Source: Leptolyngbyaceae cyanobacterium HOT.MB2.61 (GTDB lineage: Bacteria > Cyanobacteriota > Cyanobacteriia > Leptolyngbyales > Leptolyngbyaceae). Taken from it: a stretch of 64,000 nucleotides of DNA. Below the pieces are notes generated by a model. The model was not told the origin of the DNA. It made no database searches and saw nothing but the letters and a program-made list of their open reading frames with translations. Shown here one piece after another: positions 1 through 10,114 of the stretch (position 1 is the stretch's first letter; each line of letters opens with the position of its first letter). Both the position numbers and the translations under genes were made by a program. The DNA lies in the NCBI GenBank assembly GCA_023511615.1, contig JAIMBL010000001.1:58988-122987 (forward strand). Direction: 5' to 3'.

Positions 1-441
1 ACCACGCTGCTGGTTCCGGCTATCCTCCAGCGTCTTTACCTGTTGCCTGACTGGACCTATATCAACGGCCCCGCTGTAGTGCTGCTGATGCTGTCGGGAG
101 CCATTGGTTTCGCTTTAGGTGCGACGATTCACCTGAACCGAACCTGGGCCAGACCGATTCAAACTCCCCTTAAGTTTGCCCAGGATTTACTGGCCTACGA
201 TTTCTACGTCGATCAGCTCTATAAAGTAACAGTGGTTTGGCTGGTTGACCGGGTTTCGCGCTTAAACGCCTGGTTCGATCGCTACGTTCTTGATGGCGCT
301 GTGAATTTTGTGGGTCTTGCCTCCATCTTTAGTGGAGAGAGCCTGAAGTACAGCGTCTCTGGTCAGTCCCAGTTTTACCTGTTGACGATTCTGATTGGCG
401 TCAGCATTCTGGGCGCTCTTCTCACCTATCTTGTCTGGTAA
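1..441 (+). CDS. ndhF: NAD(P)H-quinone oxidoreductase subunit 5 (NdhF family), C-terminal part, truncated by window start
   Basis: Frame is open from base 1 (TTLLVPAILQRLYLLPDW...); NdhF-type C-terminus; followed directly by ndhD and a CO2 hydration gene. Confidence 0.85.
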   Translation, partial: TTLLVPAILQRLYLLPDWTYINGPAVVLLMLSGAIGFALGATIHLNRTWARPIQTPLKFAQDLLAYDFYVDQLYKVTVVWLVDRVSRLNAWFDRYVLDGAVNFVGLASIFSGESLKYSVSGQSQFYLLTILIGVSILGALLTYLVW

Positions 442-465
442 TTTCTTCAACTGATTCCTTGCCCT

Positions 466-1998
466 ATGCTCAGCGCCCTGATTGTCATCCCCTTGTTGGG
501 AGCTATCTTGATCGGATTATTGCCCCGTGTCAGTTCTTCTCACGCACAAACGGGAGCAGAGGTGCCCGATTACTCCCGTGCGATCGCGCTTCTGGCTGTG
601 ACGCTGGCTATCTTCTGGTCAGTCCTCTTAGGGTTTAAGTTTGACACCAGCATTTCCCATCTGCAATTTGTGGAGAACATGCCCTGGATCGATGCTCTTG
701 GTCTGACCTACCGCCTGGGTTTGGATGGACTGTCATTACCACTCCTTGTGATCAACGCCCTCCTGACCTGGTTTGCCATCTACAGCACAGATGAATTGCT
801 CCAGCGCCCCCGCCTTTATTACATGCTCATTCTAATGCTGAATGCGGGTGTCGCAGGTGCTTTTCTGGCTCAGGATCTCCTTCTTTTCTTCCTCTTCTAT
901 GAGATTGAGCTAATTCCGCTTTACCTTTTAATTGCTATTTGGGGTGGTGCCCAACGGGGCTATGCTGCCACTAAGTTTTTGATTTATACCGCTATTTCGG
1001 GAGTTCTAATTCTGGCCGCATTTCTGGGGCTGACCTGGTTAAGCGGAGCGTCCTCTTTTGGATATGACCCCAGCCGAAGTCAATTTCTACCTCTGGCAAC
1101 CCAGTTAATTCTGCTGGGCACGTTGCTGATTGGCTTTGGGATTAAGATTCCCTTGGTTCCTCTCCATACCTGGCTACCCGACGCCCACGTTGAGGCCTCA
1201 ACTCCGATCTCAGTCCTGCTGGCGGGGGTTTTGCTGAAGCTGGGTACTTACGGTCTACTGCGGTTTGGGTTGGGTTTGTTCCCGGAAGCCTGGTCAGTGC
1301 TATCACCCTGGCTGGCAATCTGGGCCGTTGTCAGTGTGCTGTATGGGGCGTTTACCGCGATCGCCCAAAGCGATATGAAAAAAATGGTTGCCTACAGTTC
1401 CATTGCACACATGGGCTACATCCTGTTAGGGGCGGCAGCAGCAACCCCCCTCAGTATTCTGGGTACTGTTTTCCAGATGATCAGTCACGGATTGATTTCT
1501 GCCCTCCTGTTTCTGCTGGTTGGTGTCGTCCATAAGAAAACTGGTACCCGCGATATTAACATCCTGCATGGCCTGCTGACTCCAGAGCGGGGCTTACCTA
1601 TTATTGGCAGTCTAATGATTGTTGGCGTCATGGCCAGTGCTGGGATTCCTGGCATGATGGGGTTCATTTCTGAATTCATCATCTTTCGTGGCAGTTTTCC
1701 AGTATTTCCGGTTCAAACACTTCTCTGCATGGTGGGTACTGGTTTAACCGCGGTTTACTTCTTGCTACTGGTCAACCGCAGCTTTTTTGGCCGCCTGCCC
1801 GTTCAGTTTTCAAATCTGCCCCCAGTCCAGTGGTCAGAGCGCATTCCTGGTTTCCTTCTCGCCACAATGATTGTATTTTTGGGATTACAGCCCAGCTGGC
1901 TCGTGCAGTGGACTGAAACTACAACCACAGCCATGCTCATCTCTTACCCCACCATTGGCGCAGTAGGCCACAGTTTGACTCAGAAGGATAAGGGATAG
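466..1998 (+). CDS. ndhD: NAD(P)H-quinone oxidoreductase subunit 4 (NdhD family, NDH-1MS type by context)
   Basis: 510 aa; NuoM/NdhD motifs (KIPLVPLHTWLPDAHVEASTPISVLLAGVLLKLGTYGLLRF, MKKMVAYSSIAHMG). Confidence 0.95.
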   Translation: MLSALIVIPLLGAILIGLLPRVSSSHAQTGAEVPDYSRAIALLAVTLAIFWSVLLGFKFDTSISHLQFVENMPWIDALGLTYRLGLDGLSLPLLVINALLTWFAIYSTDELLQRPRLYYMLILMLNAGVAGAFLAQDLLLFFLFYEIELIPLYLLIAIWGGAQRGYAATKFLIYTAISGVLILAAFLGLTWLSGASSFGYDPSRSQFLPLATQLILLGTLLIGFGIKIPLVPLHTWLPDAHVEASTPISVLLAGVLLKLGTYGLLRFGLGLFPEAWSVLSPWLAIWAVVSVLYGAFTAIAQSDMKKMVAYSSIAHMGYILLGAAAATPLSILGTVFQMISHGLISALLFLLVGVVHKKTGTRDINILHGLLTPERGLPIIGSLMIVGVMASAGIPGMMGFISEFIIFRGSFPVFPVQTLLCMVGTGLTAVYFLLLVNRSFFGRLPVQFSNLPPVQWSERIPGFLLATMIVFLGLQPSWLVQWTETTTTAMLISYPTIGAVGHSLTQKDKG

Positions 1999-2077
1999 GG
2001 ATGAAGGCGACAGGCTACGGGCAACAGGCAACCCTAACCAACAACTAACAACTAACCATCTCCAACCCTTTCCTCCT

Positions 2078-3220
2078 ATGGTCAGCACTAGCAATCTCTC
2101 TCCATCCACCCACCCTCTGGCAGACATCATCTATCGGTTGGAAAATGGCGGCGCACTGCTACCAGACTCCCCGGAGAACGTGATGGAAGTTGTGGGAATT
2201 CTTAAAAGCTATGGCGTTGTCCTGGATGCCTACTGGCGCAATTTGATCTACATTTCTGAGCATCAATTTCTGGTGTTGTTTCCTTTTTTCAAATATTTCA
2301 ATGGCGAGTTTTCGATTGGTAAGTTGTTGCGTCACTGGTGGCACAATCGCATCAACTATGAATTTGCCGAATACTGTATGAAAGCTATGCTGTGGCATGG
2401 AGGCGGCAAGCTGGACGCCTATCTGGATACGCAAGAGTTTTGCGATCGTGCCCAGCAGGCGATTCAGGCAAAGCTACGGGGCAATCCTCTAATGCAGGGA
2501 GTCTCGAAAGCCTTCCCTGATTTTCTGATTGAGCAGGTGCGGCAAATGGCCTATTACAGCGTGTTAGGGCAATTCTGGCGAGTGATGAGCCCCATATTTC
2601 TCACCCTGTCCGATCGCTACGACCGGGGAGAGATCAAATCTATTCCTGATGTTGTTAACCATGTGCTTCAGGGGTTGGTCCGTGCTGCCGATAAACCCAT
2701 TACCTATGCAGTAAACATTCGAGGTCAGGAATACGAACTGATTCCCAAATCCGCCGGGTTAACGTTTCTGATGGACGCCGCTGTGCCCTATGTAGAAGCC
2801 GTCTTTTTCCGCTCCTTCCCTTTCATGGGCACAGTTTCCTATAACGCTCAGGCGCGGCAAATTCCTCCAGAGCAAGAGCGATTCTCCTACGGTGCCCTCT
2901 ACGCCGATCCGCTTCCCGTTGGCGGTGCGGGAATTCCCCCCACCCTGCTGATGCAGGATATGACCCACTTCATTCCTGACTATCTGCATCGGTTTTATCA
3001 GCGTACACCCAGAGGTGAAACGGATCTGCGGGTTAAGATCTGCGTCAGCTTTCAGAAGTCAATGTTTTGCGTAACCACAGCCGCAATTTTGGGATTGATG
3101 CCATTTCCAGCAGACACCCCCGATCCGGAGCAACGAAAAAAGAACCGCATTTACCTGGAAAACTGGATGGATCGCTTGCTAGAGTCACGACTGATCAGTG
3201 TTCAGGTCTGTGAGGTTTAG
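2078..3220 (+). CDS. CO2 hydration protein (ChpX/ChpY = CupA/CupB family)
   Basis: 380 aa; recognisable cyanobacterial CO2 hydration protein, downstream of ndhF-ndhD. Confidence 0.88.
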   Translation: MVSTSNLSPSTHPLADIIYRLENGGALLPDSPENVMEVVGILKSYGVVLDAYWRNLIYISEHQFLVLFPFFKYFNGEFSIGKLLRHWWHNRINYEFAEYCMKAMLWHGGGKLDAYLDTQEFCDRAQQAIQAKLRGNPLMQGVSKAFPDFLIEQVRQMAYYSVLGQFWRVMSPIFLTLSDRYDRGEIKSIPDVVNHVLQGLVRAADKPITYAVNIRGQEYELIPKSAGLTFLMDAAVPYVEAVFFRSFPFMGTVSYNAQARQIPPEQERFSYGALYADPLPVGGAGIPPTLLMQDMTHFIPDYLHRFYQRTPRGETDLRVKICVSFQKSMFCVTTAAILGLMPFPADTPDPEQRKKNRIYLENWMDRLLESRLISVQVCEV

Positions 3221-3245
3221 TGGGATGCCATAAAATGTCTCAAAT

Positions 3246-3534
3246 TAAGTAGCTAGCCGCAATTATTAACCTGGCAGTATTTGATCGTGCATTCTGAACC
3301 GCCCTCATCCCCCAACCCCTTCTCCCATCAGAGGAGAAGGGGAGCCGGATCGAAAGTCCTTCGCCCATTTTGGGAGAGGGATTTAGGGTGAGGGCGTCTG
3401 TAGCCACAACAGCTGCCAGGTTAATAAATTGAAGATAATTTTTGGGGGTGGAGGGAGTTTCACCCCTTGCCTGGGGGCGCAGCCCCCATTCTCTCTCTAA
3501 TTCCAATGTCCTGATGCACCTGCGCAGAGCTATA
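3246..3534. repeat. GC-core repeat copy (TAAGTAG left end, GCTATA right end), interrupted by the 3263-3427 element
   Basis: Left end like the 13712 and 14696 copies; core GGGGGTGGAGGGAGTTTCACCCCTTGCCTGGGGGCGCAGCCCCCA; right end like the reverse complement of the 37765 copy. Confidence 0.6.
3263..3427. repeat. MITE-like element with perfect 15-bp terminal inverted repeats TTATTAACCTGGCAG/CTGCCAGGTTAATAA
   Basis: TIRs at 3263-3277 and 3413-3427; interior carries CCCTCATCCCCCAACCCC...GAGAGGGATTTAGGGTGAGGGC. Confidence 0.75.
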
Positions 3535-3571
3535 GTTCCAGGATATGCTCCTTGTTTGAGTAAATGTTCCG

Positions 3572-4816
3572 ATGTCCGCGACCACTGAAACCCCTGGCTT
3601 CTATCCCATCCGACTGAACCCATTTTTGATCTGGTTTGTCCAGACGATTTCTCTTCTACCCGCTGCTCGTTGGCGGTATAAGATTGACCTCCAGGTCGAG
3701 CCGGGGGATCTGGAGCGGTTAAGAGCTTTGAAGGGGCATCGGCGGCTACTGCTGCCGAATCATCCAACCTTCCAGGACCCCATCGTGATTTTTCTGCTGT
3801 CTGCAAAACTACGCCAGACCTTTTATTACTTGGCTGCCTATGAGACGTTTAAGGGGCTGTTGGGGCGTTTTTTGCAGAGTGTGGGCGTTTACTCCATCCG
3901 GCGCGGCATTGCCGATCGCCCCAGTATTGCCTACACCCTAGATTTAATGACCCAGCCCGATTGTTGTCTGGTAATTTTTCCAGAGGGGGGGTGCTCTTTC
4001 CAAAACGATACAGTGATGCCGTTCAGGGTTGGTGGAGTCCAACTGGCTTTTCAGGTGCTCAGTCGGTTTGCCAGGCGAGGCGAAGACATTCCCAATTTTT
4101 ATGTGGTGCCAGTGAGTATCAAGTACCGCTACACCCAGGATATGACCCCAGCCATTCAGGCAAGTCTGCACCAGTTAGAAACCAAACTCGGCTTGCCGGG
4201 GACTGGCAACCACTATGAGCGGCTGCGGGCGATCGCCAAACAGGTTTTGATCAATCTTGAAAAAGAATACGGGTTCTCTGCTCCAGAAACAGCACAGCAG
4301 TCCTGGAATGACCGGATCGCCGCTCTGAAATTCCATGTCATACAGGAATGTGAGCAACATCTATCGATGCAGTCAACTCCCGGTGAGCCAATTCGGGAGC
4401 GGGTTTACCGCATTCAATATGCGCTGCAAACCATTGATGAGCTTCAAGAAACCAACATTCGGAATAGTCGGGAATCGGACAGTCAGGAACCGCAACTAGA
4501 GAACACCTGGACTCCAGCCGCCGTTCAAAAAGCGATGTTTCGCCTGCTTAACTTTGATGCGATCCACGACAGCTATGTAGCAGAAAATCCAACTCCAGAA
4601 CGTTTTTTAGACACCCTGACCCGTCTGGAGCGAGAGGTGTTTGACATCGATCAACCGCCTCCCAAAGGGCATCGCCTTGCTAGAGTGAAAGTCGGTGAAC
4701 CCATCAACCTGAAGGACTTTTTTGAGGAATACCAGCAAAACCGCAACCGCACCATTGATCAGTTGGTGTCAACAATTCAACAGACTGTTCAAGCCAATCT
4801 TAATCAGTTGAGCTGA
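3572..4816 (+). CDS. PlsC-type lysophospholipid acyltransferase family protein
   Basis: 414 aa; HRRLLLPNHPTFQDP and FPEGGCSFQND motifs. Confidence 0.7.
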   Translation: MSATTETPGFYPIRLNPFLIWFVQTISLLPAARWRYKIDLQVEPGDLERLRALKGHRRLLLPNHPTFQDPIVIFLLSAKLRQTFYYLAAYETFKGLLGRFLQSVGVYSIRRGIADRPSIAYTLDLMTQPDCCLVIFPEGGCSFQNDTVMPFRVGGVQLAFQVLSRFARRGEDIPNFYVVPVSIKYRYTQDMTPAIQASLHQLETKLGLPGTGNHYERLRAIAKQVLINLEKEYGFSAPETAQQSWNDRIAALKFHVIQECEQHLSMQSTPGEPIRERVYRIQYALQTIDELQETNIRNSRESDSQEPQLENTWTPAAVQKAMFRLLNFDAIHDSYVAENPTPERFLDTLTRLEREVFDIDQPPPKGHRLARVKVGEPINLKDFFEEYQQNRNRTIDQLVSTIQQTVQANLNQLS

Positions 4817-5012
4817 GCCTGGGTTTTGAATTGGAGAGCTATATTAAATTGCAAATTTGGCAGATCGATTGACGAAACCAGCGATTGCCACTATAGCTCT
4901 ACGCAGGTGCGTAGCGTTGCTTATCACCCAACTCTCAGGAGAGGCAACTCAAAACTCCCTCACCCTTCATCTTTCACCCTTGCCCCCCGACACCTGACAT
5001 CTCCTGACCTGT

Positions 5013-6275
5013 TTATGCCGGTCCTACCGCTTCAACCGCTGCTTCCAGGGCGATCGCCACATGGGTCCAGTGGGTCCCTCCCTGGCAGAAGACGATATAG
5101 GGTTCGCGCAGGGGGCCATCGGCCGAAAATTCCGAGGTACTGCCATCAATGAATGTTCCACCCGCCATCACCAACTGGCTCTCATAACCTGGCATTTCAG
5201 CAGGAATGGGGTCCAGGTAAGAACCAATGGGCGAGTATTTCTGGATCGCGCGACAGAAAGCGATGAGTTTATCGGGAGAGCCTAGCTGGATGGCCTGAAT
5301 CACATCTCTACGGGGAGCCAGCGGTAACGGATTGACTGGATAGCCGAGCCTGTCAAACACGTAGGCCATGAGATGATTGCCTTTCATCGCTTCACCCACC
5401 ATCTGCGGGGCGAGAAATAGCCCCTGGAACAGGAGCCGGTTCTGGTCAAAGGTAGCTCCACCGGAACTGCCAATGCCGGGAGCCGTGAGACGGCAGGTTG
5501 CCGCTTCTACCAGGTCTGCCTGCCCTGCAACATAGCCACCCGCAGTCACAATCGTACCGCCCGGATTTTTGATCAACGAGCCTGCCATCAGGTCTGCCCC
5601 AACGGCAGTCGGTTCTAAAGTTTCAATAAACTCGCCGTAGCAGTTATCGACAAAGCAGATAGTGTTAGGGTTCCGTCGCTTTACAGTCTGAACAATTTTT
5701 TCAATCTCGGCGATCGCCAGGCTGGGACGCCAGGAATACCCACAGGAGCGCTGAATTAGCACCAGCCGGGTTTCTGGTTTAACAGCCGTTTCCAGTGCAG
5801 ACCAGTCAATGGTGCCAACTTCAGTGAGGGGGAGTTCACGATAAGTAATCCCAAAGTCTGATAAAGATCCTTGATTTTCTCCCCGGATACCAATGACTTC
5901 TTCCAATGTGTCGTAGGGGGCACCGACAACGGCCAGCATCTCGTCTCCAGGGCGCAGAACGCCATACAGGGCGCAGGCGATCGCATGGGTACCTGAAACA
6001 AACTGGACGCGCACCGCTGCGGCCTCGGCTCCCATCACTTCGGCAAACACCTGGTCTAAAACCCGTCGCCCAAGGTCATCGTGGCCGTATCCGCTGACTC
6101 CAGCAAAGTGATGAGGCCCCACCCGATGATGGCGCAAAGCATCTAGAACTCGTTTGAGATTTATCTTGACCTGAGAGTCAATCCGGGAAAAAATTTGGGA
6201 TAGTGCCTGTTCTGCTTCTTTAATCAGACTTAAGCTGTCCATTGCTGCTTCTTGGGCTGAAATGCTCATTAACAT
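5013..6275 (-). CDS. Aluminum-resistance / methionine gamma-lyase-like PLP-dependent protein
   Basis: 420 aa; VGPHHFAGVSGYGHDDLGR, FVDNCYGEF, DLMAGSLIKNPGG characteristic of the family. Confidence 0.85.
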   Translation of the reverse strand: MLMSISAQEAAMDSLSLIKEAEQALSQIFSRIDSQVKINLKRVLDALRHHRVGPHHFAGVSGYGHDDLGRRVLDQVFAEVMGAEAAAVRVQFVSGTHAIACALYGVLRPGDEMLAVVGAPYDTLEEVIGIRGENQGSLSDFGITYRELPLTEVGTIDWSALETAVKPETRLVLIQRSCGYSWRPSLAIAEIEKIVQTVKRRNPNTICFVDNCYGEFIETLEPTAVGADLMAGSLIKNPGGTIVTAGGYVAGQADLVEAATCRLTAPGIGSSGGATFDQNRLLFQGLFLAPQMVGEAMKGNHLMAYVFDRLGYPVNPLPLAPRRDVIQAIQLGSPDKLIAFCRAIQKYSPIGSYLDPIPAEMPGYESQLVMAGGTFIDGSTSEFSADGPLREPYIVFCQGGTHWTHVAIALEAAVEAVGPA

Positions 6276-6384
6276 TTCAGATATTCCAGTTATTTACATG
6301 GCAGTGCCAGCATCTAGTTGTCTAGAATGGGCGATGTCTATTCTCGCGCAGACTGGGCACGCTAATCCACATTGAGATAAATGA

Positions 6385-7209
6385 ATGACTGTTGCAACCT
6401 CTGAAAAACTAAAACCGGATTGGGTCATTATTGCCTACATGGCAGTTCTTCACCTCGGTGCCCTGGCGGCATTTTTGCCAGGAACCTTTAATTGGCCTGC
6501 TGTTGGTCTGATGCTTTTGCTGCACTGGGTTACAGGTGGTTTGGGCATTACGCTCGGCTTTCACCGCCTGGTTACCCACCGTAGCTTTCAGGTTCCCAAA
6601 TTTTTAGAATACTTTTTTGTCTTTTGCGGAACGCTTGCCTGCCAGGGTGGACCAATCGAATGGATTGGGATGCACCGGATTCATCACCTGTATTCCGATC
6701 AAGCGAATGACCCCCATGACTCTACCAAAGGCTTTTGGTGGAGTCACATGGGTTGGATGCTTTACCAGCTTCCGATTCGAGAAGAAATTCCCCGCTTCAC
6801 TCGCGATATTAACGGTGACCCTGTCTATCAATTTCTAAACAGCTACTTCATTCCGATTCAAATCGCCCTGGGAGTCTTACTCTATGCTCTTGGTGGCTGG
6901 CCCTTCGTGGTATGGGGGATTTTCGTTCGGATTGTGGCTGTCTTCCACTGCACCTGGTTGGTTAACAGTGCCACCCATATGTTTGGCTACCGCACCTACG
7001 AAGCGGAGGCAGGCGATCGCTCCACCAACTGCTGGTGGGTTGCGCTCCTGACCTATGGCGAAGGCTGGCACAATAACCACCACGCCTTCCAGCACTCCGC
7101 TCGTCACGGCCTGCAGTGGTGGGAAATTGACCTGACCTGGATGACCATCTCACTGCTCAAAACCCTGGGTCTGGCGACCAAGGTGAAGCTGATTGAGAAG
7201 GAAGGGTAG
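6385..7209 (+). CDS. Acyl-lipid fatty acid desaturase (delta-9 / DesC-like)
   Basis: Histidine boxes GFHRLVTHR, IGMHRIHH and EGWHNNHH. Confidence 0.9.
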   Translation: MTVATSEKLKPDWVIIAYMAVLHLGALAAFLPGTFNWPAVGLMLLLHWVTGGLGITLGFHRLVTHRSFQVPKFLEYFFVFCGTLACQGGPIEWIGMHRIHHLYSDQANDPHDSTKGFWWSHMGWMLYQLPIREEIPRFTRDINGDPVYQFLNSYFIPIQIALGVLLYALGGWPFVVWGIFVRIVAVFHCTWLVNSATHMFGYRTYEAEAGDRSTNCWWVALLTYGEGWHNNHHAFQHSARHGLQWWEIDLTWMTISLLKTLGLATKVKLIEKEG

Positions 7210-7314
7210 TGGGAATTGATAGTTGTTGGTTGCTAGTGAGAGGTGAGGAGGCAGGCGACAGGAGTGGAACATTGCCTGTTGCCCGTCCCTTGTCACCTCC
7301 ATCAAGACTAAAAC

Positions 7315-8601
7315 TCAAAACTGCCCCGTCCCCTGAATAATGTGTTTCATCGTCGTCAGGGTCTCCAGACTGATCATTCCGCGGCGGTGACCTTTTTGGC
7401 TAGACATGCCGAGAAAAATGGAGTTGCCGCGCTGAGGATTACGGCTAAAGCGGGGAGAGGCGTTGATGTAGGCAGAGGCACTGTTAATGCCCAGGGCAAA
7501 CTGGCGGCTCTCCTGATAGGATTCAGTCACTAAGCAGTCTGCGTGACCGCTACTATGCAGATTAATCCAGGCGATCGCGCCCTCCAGGCTATCTACTACT
7601 TTGAAGGCGATCGTCTTCGACAGGTAAGCCTGTTTCCATTCCGCATCTTCTACCCGCTTTAGATCCGGGAACTCCGCCACCAGTTCAGCATCTCCCCGCA
7701 CTTCAAACCCTTTCTCGCGCAGGCTGTTCAGTAGCATCGTCAGCGAAGAGGGGTTCTGGTTACGGTGAATCAGGACTTTTTCGATCGCATTCACCGGATC
7801 AGGCTCACTCTGATGGCTATCCAAAATAATCCAGCGCACGGCTTCCAGGCTGCCAGAGGGAGACCAGTAGAGGTAACAGTTGCCCATGGCCGACTTCAGC
7901 ACGGGTACCGTTGCCTGGCGTACAATCTGCTGCACCAGGCTGGGACGGCCGTAGGGAATCACCAGATTTAGAAACTGGTCTTGAGTAATCAGATCCCGCA
8001 CAGACGCTCCCTGGTCGGATGACAAAAGCTGGAACGCATTCGTGGGAAGCCCAACATCCTCGATCGCCGAATGAATGGCCTGGGCAATCACCAGATTAGA
8101 ATTGCTGGCTTCAGTGCCACCCTTCAAAATCAGACTGTTTCCGGTCTTAATACAGAGCCCGGCAGCGATCGCTCCCAATTCAGGAAAAGCCTCGTAAATA
8201 AGCGCAATCACACCCAGAGGCATCAGTTGGGAGTGAGTTTGGCACTGATCAACCTGATGCATCGCATTCATTACCCGCCCAATCGGATCGGGTAACTCAC
8301 TCAGCCGTTCCAGCAGTTGAACCGTAGACTGAATTCGCTCCCGCGTCAGCTTCAACCACTCCAGCAACAGATCAGGAACCGCCATTTCTCGACTGGCTTC
8401 CAGATCCAGGGTATTAGCCTCCAGAATTTCGTCTTGCTGGCGCTTGAGTGCCTTTGCTATTGCCTGCACTGCCCGACTACGCACTGTCCCCTTCGTCGTT
8501 GCCATCTCAATCGACGCTCGATAGGCACTTTGAACAGCAGCAATGGAATCAGTCGATGGACAAAAAGAATCAAGTGTCATCGGGCTAACGTCTGTATGCA
8601 A
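7315..8601 (-). CDS. proA: Glutamate-5-semialdehyde dehydrogenase family protein
   Basis: 428 aa; LGVIALIYEAFPELGAIAAGLCIKTGNSLILKGG; Cys in the GNCYLYW segment. Confidence 0.85.
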   Translation of the reverse strand: MHTDVSPMTLDSFCPSTDSIAAVQSAYRASIEMATTKGTVRSRAVQAIAKALKRQQDEILEANTLDLEASREMAVPDLLLEWLKLTRERIQSTVQLLERLSELPDPIGRVMNAMHQVDQCQTHSQLMPLGVIALIYEAFPELGAIAAGLCIKTGNSLILKGGTEASNSNLVIAQAIHSAIEDVGLPTNAFQLLSSDQGASVRDLITQDQFLNLVIPYGRPSLVQQIVRQATVPVLKSAMGNCYLYWSPSGSLEAVRWIILDSHQSEPDPVNAIEKVLIHRNQNPSSLTMLLNSLREKGFEVRGDAELVAEFPDLKRVEDAEWKQAYLSKTIAFKVVDSLEGAIAWINLHSSGHADCLVTESYQESRQFALGINSASAYINASPRFSRNPQRGNSIFLGMSSQKGHRRGMISLETLTTMKHIIQGTGQF

Positions 8602-9019
8602 GCAGGACCATAAGTGCCGGAAGCAATGCCAAAAGCAATAGCACGATCGCCCACAGAATGATATTAGAGTTTGACGGCGATCTCAGAGCCAGGGGAAGCC
8701 CAATAATTAACATCATCAGGAGGATCCCCATCGCAACCGGCAGGTAGCTGCTACCCAGCCCCGGATTAGCAACACTCCATTGATGACCATTCCATCGCCA
8801 TGCCCGCTTGTAGGGATAGCTGGTAGAAAGCTGCTCCAGGACATGACCGCTGTCTTCCACAACAAAAATTTGCTGGCAGCGACTGCACCCAAACGCCTCA
8901 GTCAAAGCAATCTGAGTTAAGCGCCCCCGGCGGCGACAGGGGCAGGGATACTCCTGGGTTAAATCAATCTTGTGAACTTTTTGAGGTTGCACAGGCAGTA
9001 GAACTGAAACTTCTGGCAA
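8585..9019 (-). CDS. Hypothetical membrane protein with N-terminal CxC...CxxC cysteine pairs and two C-terminal TM segments
   Basis: 144 aa; CPCRRRG...CSRCQQIFVVEDSG then hydrophobic segments; start codon (TTG) uncertain. Confidence 0.6.
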   Translation of the reverse strand: MPEVSVLLPVQPQKVHKIDLTQEYPCPCRRRGRLTQIALTEAFGCSRCQQIFVVEDSGHVLEQLSTSYPYKRAWRWNGHQWSVANPGLGSSYLPVAMGILLMMLIIGLPLALRSPSNSNIILWAIVLLLLALLPALMVLLAYRR

Positions 9020-9384
9020 AGATCATCACAGATATCCAAGCTAGAAAAGTGCCGGTTCATTCAATATTCACTTCTAATAGCCACCAAACGAGTACTTACA
9101 CTAGGTAGACCACTTGCAGGGGTAGATTTTGTAGGTCATAACGGTAGAGTCGCATACTCAGGCAAAACCAGAACCTTTGCAGGAAGTCAAATCGAAGAGA
9201 GCAACCATGGCTCAAATCGCTTGCTGTTAAGGAAATATTAGCACTCCCATCTAAAAACTGAACTCTGCACTAGTATCTCTCTGAGGGAAAAGGCGAAGGG
9301 CGAAAAGAGAGGATAAATTCTGAGGAACGGCGCAGCAAAGCAACTCAGCCCACCTGAACAATCAGGAACCTGAACTTTATCAAA

Positions 9385-9455
9385 GCGGGTAACGCGATTC
9401 GAACGCGCGACATTCACCTTGGCAAGGTGACGCTCTACCACTGAGCTATACCCGC
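9385..9455 (-). tRNA. tRNA-Gly(GCC)
   Basis: Reverse complement GCGGGTATAGCTCAGTGGTAGAGCGTCACCTTGCCAAGGTGAATGTCGCGCGTTCGAATCGCGTTACCCGC folds as a cloverleaf; anticodon loop TTGCCAA. Confidence 0.96.
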
Positions 9456-9566
9456 AAATTTAGACGATTACTAGCCTTGCAGAATAGGATACACTCTGTC
9501 AAGTCAATTCCAAAATTTGCCTAAGCTCATCTTAGCGAAATTTACCTCTAAACAACCTTCCAGGTT

Positions 9567-9968
9567 TTGTTTCCAATGGACAGCATCCATCTCAGTGGAA
9601 TCCGCTGCTACGGCTATACAGGTGTTTTACCAGAAGAACAGGTGTTGGGGCAATGGTTTGAGGTTGACCTGACCCTAGAGCTAGATTTGTCAGCCGCGAG
9701 CAGGAGCGATCGCCTGGAAGATACCCTGGACTATCGGGCTGTGATTGAAACCGTTCAACGCATCGTCAAAACTTCAAAATTCGCCCTCCTGGAAAGGATG
9801 ACAGCCGCGATCGCCCATGCCATTCTGTACCCAGACTCCCCTTCCAATTCACCCCCGGTTCAGCGGGTCTGTGTTCGCCTGTCTAAACTCGCCGCTCCTA
9901 TTCCCGACTTTAGCGGCAGAATTGCGATTGAGATGGTGCGATCGCGGGAGAGGGGGGAGAGGGAATGA
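9567..9968 (+). CDS. folB: Dihydroneopterin aldolase
   Basis: 133 aa; DSIHLSGIRCYGYTGVLPEEQVLGQWFEVDL, LLERMTAAIA. Confidence 0.92.
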   Translation: MFPMDSIHLSGIRCYGYTGVLPEEQVLGQWFEVDLTLELDLSAASRSDRLEDTLDYRAVIETVQRIVKTSKFALLERMTAAIAHAILYPDSPSNSPPVQRVCVRLSKLAAPIPDFSGRIAIEMVRSRERGERE

Positions 9969-10114
9969 ATTTTGAGTTTTGAGTTTTGAGTTCAGGGCGA
10001 AAGGCCAGAGGGGGAGGGGGGAGGGAAGTTTTGGTTGAGGTAATAGACGACGGGCAACAGGCAGCAGCGTGAAGATCTCCCCTTACTCCTCGCCCCTCAC
10101 TTGAAAAACAGAAA

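Noticed and set aside
3240-3806. 188-aa minus-strand ORF
   Set aside because: Covers repeat DNA (GC-core repeat and the nested element) and the start of the acyltransferase; low-complexity translation.
4826-5152. 108-aa + strand ORF between acyltransferase and PLP enzyme
   Set aside because: Extends through repeat fragments and antisense to a clear CDS; no domain features.
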